A stretch of DNA of 10,699 nt from a bacterium (GTDB lineage Bacteria; UBA9089; UBA9088): positions 1-10,699 of the forward strand of contig JBFLYE010000195.1 in NCBI GenBank assembly GCA_040756715.1. The letters are read 5' to 3'. The translations under genes were made by a program, and so were the position numbers. Below, in pieces: positions 6,855-10,699 of the stretch; position 1 is the first letter of the stretch, and each line of letters starts with the position of its first letter. The notes below the pieces were generated by a model. That model was not told the DNA's origin, made no database searches, and saw only the letters and a program-made list of their open reading frames with translations.

Positions 6855-7829
6855 ATGAAGGTATTGGTTACCGGTGGGGCAGGATATATTGGCTCAAACC
6901 TTACAGACAGGCTTCTTGATAAAGGCTATGAGGTATTTGTAATTGATGATCTCTCCACAGGAAAGATTGATAATATCAGACATAATTTAGCTAATCCAAA
7001 ATTCCATTTTACAAATGACACAATCCTGAATGAAAAAATAATAGATTCCCTTATAGAAAATTGTGATTCTATCTATCACCTTGCCGCCGTGGTTGGGGTT
7101 AAGCACATTGTGGATGATCCCTTAAAGGCTATCTTTTCCAATGTTACAGGAACAGAAATTATCCTTAAATCTGCATATAAATATTGGAAAAAGACCCTAA
7201 TTGCCTCAACCTCAGAGATTTATGGAAAATTAACAGAAATTCCATTTGATGAGGATAAATCCCTTAGGGTATTAGGCTCAACCAAGATAGATAGATGGGC
7301 ATATTCTACCTCAAAGGCAATTGATGAACACCTTGCATTTGCCCATTCAAAAAAGGGGCTTCCTATTGTGATTGTTAGATATTTTAATTCATACGGACCC
7401 CGTATAGATGAAAAAGGGTATGGAAGTGTAATAGCAAGGTTTATCACCCAAGCCTTAAAAAACGAACCTATTACCGTTCACGGTGATGGAAAACAAACAA
7501 GATGCTTTACATACATTGATGATACAGTAAGGGGAACGATATTAGCCCTTGAAACAAAGTCTGCAGAGGGTGATGTCTATAACATTGGCTCAAATTTTGA
7601 AACATCAATTTATGACCTAGCAAAGCTTATAAAGGAATTAACCAATTCAAACTCAGAGATTGTTTTAACAAGCTATGAAAGCTATTATGGAACTGGATTT
7701 GAGGATACAAGGAGGAGGGTTCCCTCAATAGAAAAGGCAAAGGAGAAATTGGGGGTTGTAGCAGAGGTTAACCTTAGAGAAGGGCTTTTAAAAACCATTG
7801 ATTGGTGCAAGAGGAATTATAGGTTATGA
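6855..7829 (+). CDS. NAD-dependent sugar-nucleotide epimerase/dehydratase/decarboxylase (extended SDR)
   Basis: A 324-residue extended short-chain dehydrogenase/reductase. The N-terminal Rossmann fold begins VLVTGGAGYIGSNL (NAD-binding GxxGxxG), with VIDDLSTG after the second strand. The catalytic pair is Tyr150 and Lys154 (YSTSK), preceded by ASTSEIYGK. Later family motifs are VRYFNSYGPR, GDGKQTRCFTYIDD and EDTRRRVPSIEKAKEKLG. These enzymes act on nucleotide-activated sugars in the cytoplasm for cell-surface polysaccharide. The Thr-Ser-Glu triad (119-121) is what UDP-glucuronate decarboxylases (UXS, ArnA) carry; RmlB-type dehydratases have Thr-Asp-Glu and GalE has Ser-x-x. The Arg-rich DTRRRVP segment also fits the substrate-binding region of UXS-like enzymes. 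I therefore lean to a decarboxylase-like or related SDR over a true GalE, but the exact reaction is not assignable. No glycosyltransferases flank it. It has its own promoter-like region. Confidence 0.87.
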   Translation: MKVLVTGGAGYIGSNLTDRLLDKGYEVFVIDDLSTGKIDNIRHNLANPKFHFTNDTILNEKIIDSLIENCDSIYHLAAVVGVKHIVDDPLKAIFSNVTGTEIILKSAYKYWKKTLIASTSEIYGKLTEIPFDEDKSLRVLGSTKIDRWAYSTSKAIDEHLAFAHSKKGLPIVIVRYFNSYGPRIDEKGYGSVIARFITQALKNEPITVHGDGKQTRCFTYIDDTVRGTILALETKSAEGDVYNIGSNFETSIYDLAKLIKELTNSNSEIVLTSYESYYGTGFEDTRRRVPSIEKAKEKLGVVAEVNLREGLLKTIDWCKRNYRL

Positions 7830-7889
7830 TTTTTTCTCTTTAAATGTCCAATTTCCAAATACGAGATTTGTTTAGGATTTTGAATTTAA

Positions 7890-9881
7890 ATGAAGAACAT
7901 TAAAGGGATAATTATAGGAATAGCCCTTATTTCTCTCTCACTTTTGGTAGCAATTGCAATTCTTGGGTTTTGGAATGTCCGTCCAGCTGATTGGAGAATA
8001 GCTTTATCTTCCAATAATCCAATAGGACCTGTGGGTTCCTATTTTGCTACATTTCTTATCCTTATATTTGGAATAGGCTCTATATTTATTCCCATTGGAC
8101 TTTTTATTTTTGGAATAGCCCTAATAAAAGGAGGCATCTTTTCATATATCAAAATTATCTCCTTTATCTTGCTTGTTATTACAATATCCATCCTATTCTC
8201 TCCCCTTTCTAATCCAAGCAGAGAATTTTCTTTATTTAATGGCGGATTACTTGGATTTAAAAGCTCTATCTTCCTGCTTAGCTGGCTTCATCTAACCGGC
8301 TCTTACATCGTCCTAATAAGTCTCATCATCATCCTTTCCCTTTATCTTTCAAGTGGAGCTATTCTATCTCCCTTTAAACCCATTCCCATCCATCATAGGG
8401 CTAAAAAGGAAGCATCTCATCATGAAAAGAAAAAAGAAAGGCCTAGAATAGTTTTATCAAGCGAAAGGAAAGAAATAGGAGAAGAAAAGAGAAAAGAAAC
8501 TTCTACCTCATTTCAGCTTCCCCCCCTATCTTTACTTGCTGAGCCAGTAATCATTCCAGAAAAGGAGATAAAGGAAGACTTACTTACCTTATCAAAACAG
8601 CTTGAGGATACCCTCTCACAATTTAAGATAGAGGCAAAGGTTGTTTGTATAAATAGAGGACCAACTGTAACATCCTTCGAGGTTCAACCTGCCGCTGGTG
8701 TTCGGGTAAGCTTAATCTCAGGGCTTTCCAATGATATTGCCCTGGCATTAGCTGCCCAGGCGGTTAGGATTGAAGCACCCATACCGGGAAAACAAGCAAT
8801 TGGGATTGAGATTCCCAATCACAAGAGGCAAACCGTATTCCTTAAAGAGGGGCTTTCTAGTCAGGAGTTTAAAAAGAAGGAAAGCCTTTTATCATTCTTT
8901 CTTGGAAAGGATATAACAGGCGAACCAATTATTGTGAACCTTGCAGATATGCCACACCTCCTTGTGGCAGGTGTAACAGGCTCTGGAAAGAGCGTATGTT
9001 TAGCCTCAATTATTACAAGCTTCCTCTATAAAGCATCTCCCCAACAATTGCGTCTTGTCCTCATTGACCCAAAGAGGGTTGAGATGACAATATTTTCAGA
9101 GCTTCCCCATCTCCTTACTGATGTTATCTGCGATTCAAAAAAGGCTATTATTACATTGCATTGGCTCCTCAAGGAGATGGATGAGAGGTATAAAACATTT
9201 GCATATGAGGGTGTCAGAGACATAGATGGATACCATAAGAAAGGAAAAGAACTTCCATACATTGTTGTGGTTATAGATGAGCTGGCAGACCTTATGGCTG
9301 TATCATTGCGCTCCTGTGAGGAGGCTTTAACCCGGCTATCTCAGATGGCAAGGGCGGTGGGGATCCATCTTATTGTGGCAACACAAAGGCCATCCGTTGA
9401 TATTATAACAGGCCTTATTAAGGCAAATTTTCCCTCCAGAATTGCATTTCAGGTATTCTCCCGAGTTGATTCAAGAACAATCCTTGATATGATGGGAGCT
9501 GAGAAGCTTTTAGGCAGAGGTGATATGCTATTTTTTCCCGCCGGTTCCCCAAAGCCTATGAGGCTACAGGGTGCTTATATCTCCCTTTCTGAGATAGAAA
9601 ACATTGTTGATTTTATTAAGAGCCAAGGCATTTCCCTTGAGAAGAAAGAGATAAGGGAGGAAGAAATAAAAGAAGGGCTTGAGGAAGATGAGGAAATAGA
9701 CGATTCTCTTTATAAACAAGCCATTTCTATAGTAGAAGATGCAGGATATGGCTCAACCTCAATGATTCAGAGGAAATTAAAAATAGGATACAACAGGGCA
9801 GCAAGGCTTATTGAAAGGATGGAAGAAGAAGGCATTGTTAGCCCTCCCGATGGAAGTAAGCCAAGGAAGGTTTTAAGATAG
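7890..9881 (+). CDS. ftsK: DNA translocase FtsK/SpoIIIE
   Basis: A 663-residue translocase that pumps chromosomal DNA through the closing division septum and supports dimer resolution. N-terminal region: about four membrane segments (near 6-26, 50-80, 86-106, 137-154). A short charged linker (about 160-225) follows, then the alpha/beta motor: TSFEVQPAAGVRVS and LAAQAVRIEAPIPGKQAIGIEIPN, Walker A GVTGSGKS (361-368, Lys367), Walker B VVVIDELADLM (Asp463-Glu464), and the conserved ATQRPSVDIITGLIKANFPSRIAF. The last 60 residues (from DDSLYKQAISIVED) form the winged-helix gamma domain, which reads chromosome polarity sequences. The linker is very short, and the whole protein is smaller than SpoIIIE (787) and about half of E. 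coli FtsK (1329), but no core part is missing. Upstream is only a weak AGGAT about 12 nt before the ATG and no clear promoter, so it may be read through from the SDR gene 60 bases upstream. Confidence 0.95.
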   Translation: MKNIKGIIIGIALISLSLLVAIAILGFWNVRPADWRIALSSNNPIGPVGSYFATFLILIFGIGSIFIPIGLFIFGIALIKGGIFSYIKIISFILLVITISILFSPLSNPSREFSLFNGGLLGFKSSIFLLSWLHLTGSYIVLISLIIILSLYLSSGAILSPFKPIPIHHRAKKEASHHEKKKERPRIVLSSERKEIGEEKRKETSTSFQLPPLSLLAEPVIIPEKEIKEDLLTLSKQLEDTLSQFKIEAKVVCINRGPTVTSFEVQPAAGVRVSLISGLSNDIALALAAQAVRIEAPIPGKQAIGIEIPNHKRQTVFLKEGLSSQEFKKKESLLSFFLGKDITGEPIIVNLADMPHLLVAGVTGSGKSVCLASIITSFLYKASPQQLRLVLIDPKRVEMTIFSELPHLLTDVICDSKKAIITLHWLLKEMDERYKTFAYEGVRDIDGYHKKGKELPYIVVVIDELADLMAVSLRSCEEALTRLSQMARAVGIHLIVATQRPSVDIITGLIKANFPSRIAFQVFSRVDSRTILDMMGAEKLLGRGDMLFFPAGSPKPMRLQGAYISLSEIENIVDFIKSQGISLEKKEIREEEIKEGLEEDEEIDDSLYKQAISIVEDAGYGSTSMIQRKLKIGYNRAARLIERMEEEGIVSPPDGSKPRKVLR

Positions 9882-9885
9882 CTAA

Positions 9886-10128
9886 CTATAGTATCTTCCA
9901 TTACTTAGTGCAAAAATAGATAGGGTTGTGTTTATCTGTTTAAAAATTCATCCACCTTTTAAGAAATTTTGAATTCTAAATTTTGAATTTTGAATTGAAG
10001 GTTTAAGTTTATAAAATTTTTTCCCTTTTAATTCAAAATTCAACATTCAAAATTCATAATTTTATAAAGTTTTCCTTAAGATTATCTAAACACATACATT
10101 TTGTAAAGTGTTATGGAATTAACTATAT
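9886..10128. repeat. Palindromic intergenic repeat, copy B, with terminal inverted repeats (MITE-like)
   Basis: About 243 bases with no coding potential. The ends are imperfect inverted repeats: bases 9886-9904 match the reverse complement of 10110-10128 at 14 of 19 positions. Further in, TGTGTTTATCTGTTTAA at 9927-9943 resembles the reverse complement of 10077-10096. The core arms (9961-9999 and 10029-10068) are reverse-complementary TTTTGAATT-type runs around TTTATAAA. Compared with copy A it has about 40 extra bases (10070-10109), bounded by TAAAG at both ends, so A may be a deletion derivative. It begins 4 bases after the ftsK stop and ends 4 bases before the stop of the convergent helicase remnant. 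As RNA either strand could form a long A/U hairpin, so a role as two-way terminator is possible. No transposase or certain target-site duplication is visible. Confidence 0.75.
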
Positions 10129-10132
10129 ATTT

Positions 10133-10449
10133 TTATCCAAGCTCAGAGGATGAGCAAATCCTCTGGTATGCACAATAGAGGCAATTGTTATAAGCTGGAG
10201 TGGGATTAAAGATTTTTCTTCTTATGCCATCTGCGGTAAATCTTATCTTTTCCTCTGTCTTTTCAAGGTCTTTTGGGGATAGTTCATATTCGCCGGCTAC
10301 TCCAGATTCAAGAAAGATAAGGGAGACCTTGGGAATCTTGCCATGGAGTTTATACCAGGAAAGCCCATAAATGGCAAGTTGGAGGTTCTCCTTTGTCCTC
10401 TTATCTGCCCTTTTTTATCTGAAAGTGTGGCTTTTTCTTCTTCTTTTTC
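10133..10449 (-). pseudogene. 3' remnant of a UvrD/RecB-type helicase with PD-(D/E)XK nuclease domain
   Basis: On the minus strand 10414-10136 encodes 93 residues with no start codon, ending at a TAA at 10135-10133. The text matches the C-terminal nuclease part of UvrD/RecB-family helicases and Cas4-like proteins: LQLAIYGLSWYK (the QxxxY motif), LIFLESG, and the cysteine cluster NCLYCAYQRIC that binds an iron-sulfur cluster in intact relatives. The catalytic Asp and Glu-x-Lys and the whole helicase are missing. Just upstream, in another frame, 10449-10417 reads EKEEEKATLSD, and adding one A to the A6 run at 10416-10411 would join it to KKRADKRTKENLQ, so a single-base deletion is likely. Two lesions (lost 5' part, frameshift) mark it as dead. 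Cas4 is an alternative parent, but no other cas gene is present and LQLAIYGLSWYKLHGKIP is helicase-like. Its upstream end abuts a toxin-antitoxin module. Confidence 0.75.
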
Positions 10450-10577
10450 TTAATATTATATTTTTCTCTAATCTCATAGAGATCTTTAGCTTCTAATTCT
10501 GGGTTTTTTAAATATCCATCAACTAACTCATTCCTTATATCCCGCATCATCTTTACCGCATCAAATTTCTTTTTCAT
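10401..10577 (-). CDS. Small putative antitoxin downstream of a PIN toxin
   Basis: A 58-residue ORF starting MKKKFDAVKMMRDIRNELV. I recognise FDAVKMMRxIR as the start of short proteins often found beside PIN-domain toxins, usually listed as hypothetical; the antitoxin role is inference from context. A very good SD (GGGAGGT, 5 nt before the ATG) supports translation. Its first 17 bases overlap the end of the PIN gene, so the two are coupled, in toxin-first order. Up to about residue 42 (LYEIREKYNI) it looks like a normal family member. The rest (a run of seven Lys, then PHFQIKKGR) is read from the neighbouring helicase remnant in another frame, so the original C-terminus has probably been lost or replaced. 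Confidence 0.65.
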   Translation of the reverse strand: MKKKFDAVKMMRDIRNELVDGYLKNPELEAKDLYEIREKYNIKKKKKKKPHFQIKKGR

Positions 10578-10699
10578 AGACTACCTCCCTGGGACTTCTT
10601 ATCTCTAATAACGGATAGCCCTTTTTAAGATTTACCCCATTATAGAGATGAATTTTATTTAAATTCACAATATGCCTAAAATTCCAACTTACCAGAACA
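10561..10699 (-). CDS. C-terminal end of a PIN-domain (VapC-like) toxin, cut by the window edge
   Basis: The reading frame enters from the right edge and stops at TGA (10563-10561), giving 45 residues. LVSWNFRHIVNLNKIHLYN, then VNLKKGYPLLEIRSPREVV, is the typical ending of a VapC-like PIN family: WNFxHIVN, GYxxxEIRxPxEV. Intact PIN toxins are metal-dependent ribonucleases that cut tRNA or mRNA. The N-terminal acidic residues lie outside the window, so whether this copy is intact cannot be judged. The downstream small gene overlaps it by 17 bases and is its likely partner. Confidence 0.75.
   Translation of the reverse strand, partial: VLVSWNFRHIVNLNKIHLYNGVNLKKGYPLLEIRSPREVVYEKEI
10583..10589 (-). 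promoter_or_regulatory. Strong Shine-Dalgarno site for the small putative antitoxin gene
   Basis: GGGAGGT on the minus strand, 5 nt before the ATG at 10577-10575 and inside the end of the PIN gene. It is one of the two best ribosome binding sites in the window, both of them inside the preceding gene of an operon. Confidence 0.75.

Noticed and set aside
7830-7889. Rho-independent terminator between the SDR gene and ftsK
   Set aside because: There is a T-run after the stop (7830-7835) but no GC-rich stem before it, and only a 5-base A/T-rich inverted repeat further on.
10144-10165. Perfect 8-base inverted repeat (CAGAGGAT ... ATCCTCTG) with a 6-base loop
   Set aside because: It lies within the cysteine-cluster codons of the helicase remnant and is not followed by a T-run on either strand, so a terminator role is not supported.
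10133-10449. Cas4 gene as part of a CRISPR-Cas locus
   Set aside because: The cysteine cluster is Cas4-like, but the preceding sequence fits the C-terminus of UvrD/RecB helicases better, and there is no CRISPR array or other cas gene in the window.

Overview
The window is AT-rich and gene-dense, and looks like chromosomal DNA of an uncultured diderm bacterium. A cell envelope with an outer membrane is implied by a secreted protease ending in a BamA-like barrel. HslV and FtsK are ordinary bacterial housekeeping genes. The lineage cannot be named from sequence alone. The A/T-rich intergenic repeats, short intergenic gaps and nucleotidyltransferase/HEPN and PIN modules resemble genomes of uncultured candidate phyla, but that is an impression.

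Layout. Bases 1-1931, minus strand: hslV (GTG start) followed without a gap by a secreted TPR protein. Bases 1932-2235 are a divergent intergenic region with promoter-like motifs on both strands and one copy (A) of a palindromic repeat. Bases 2236-3342, plus: a receiver domain fused to a degenerate histidine-kinase module. Bases 3407-6806, plus: a nucleotidyltransferase (MNT), a HEPN protein overlapping it by 8 bp, then a large three-part outer-membrane metalloprotease whose ATG directly follows the HEPN stop. Bases 6855-7829: an NAD-dependent sugar-nucleotide SDR enzyme. Bases 7890-9881: an FtsK/SpoIIIE DNA translocase. Bases 9886-10128: the longest copy (B) of the repeat, with imperfect terminal inverted repeats, filling the gap between two convergent genes. 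Bases 10133-10699, minus: the tail of a PIN (VapC-like) toxin gene, an overlapping 58-codon putative antitoxin gene, and a dead 3' fragment of a UvrD/RecB-type helicase-nuclease onto which the small gene runs.

Most notable points: (1) three transcription units seem to begin with a -10 box exactly 6 nt before the start codon and no Shine-Dalgarno sequence, suggesting leaderless mRNAs, while two genes behind an upstream gene have strong GGAGG sites; (2) a repeat family with two long copies and two fragments, one copy carrying a near-consensus promoter; (3) a receiver protein whose kinase half has lost the phospho-accepting His and most ATP-lid glycines; (4) a toxin-antitoxin module joined to a frameshifted helicase remnant. 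I found no CRISPR array, rRNA, tRNA or transposase gene. No complete, clearly new multi-gene system is evident; the accessory signals are at the right edge and in the repeats.
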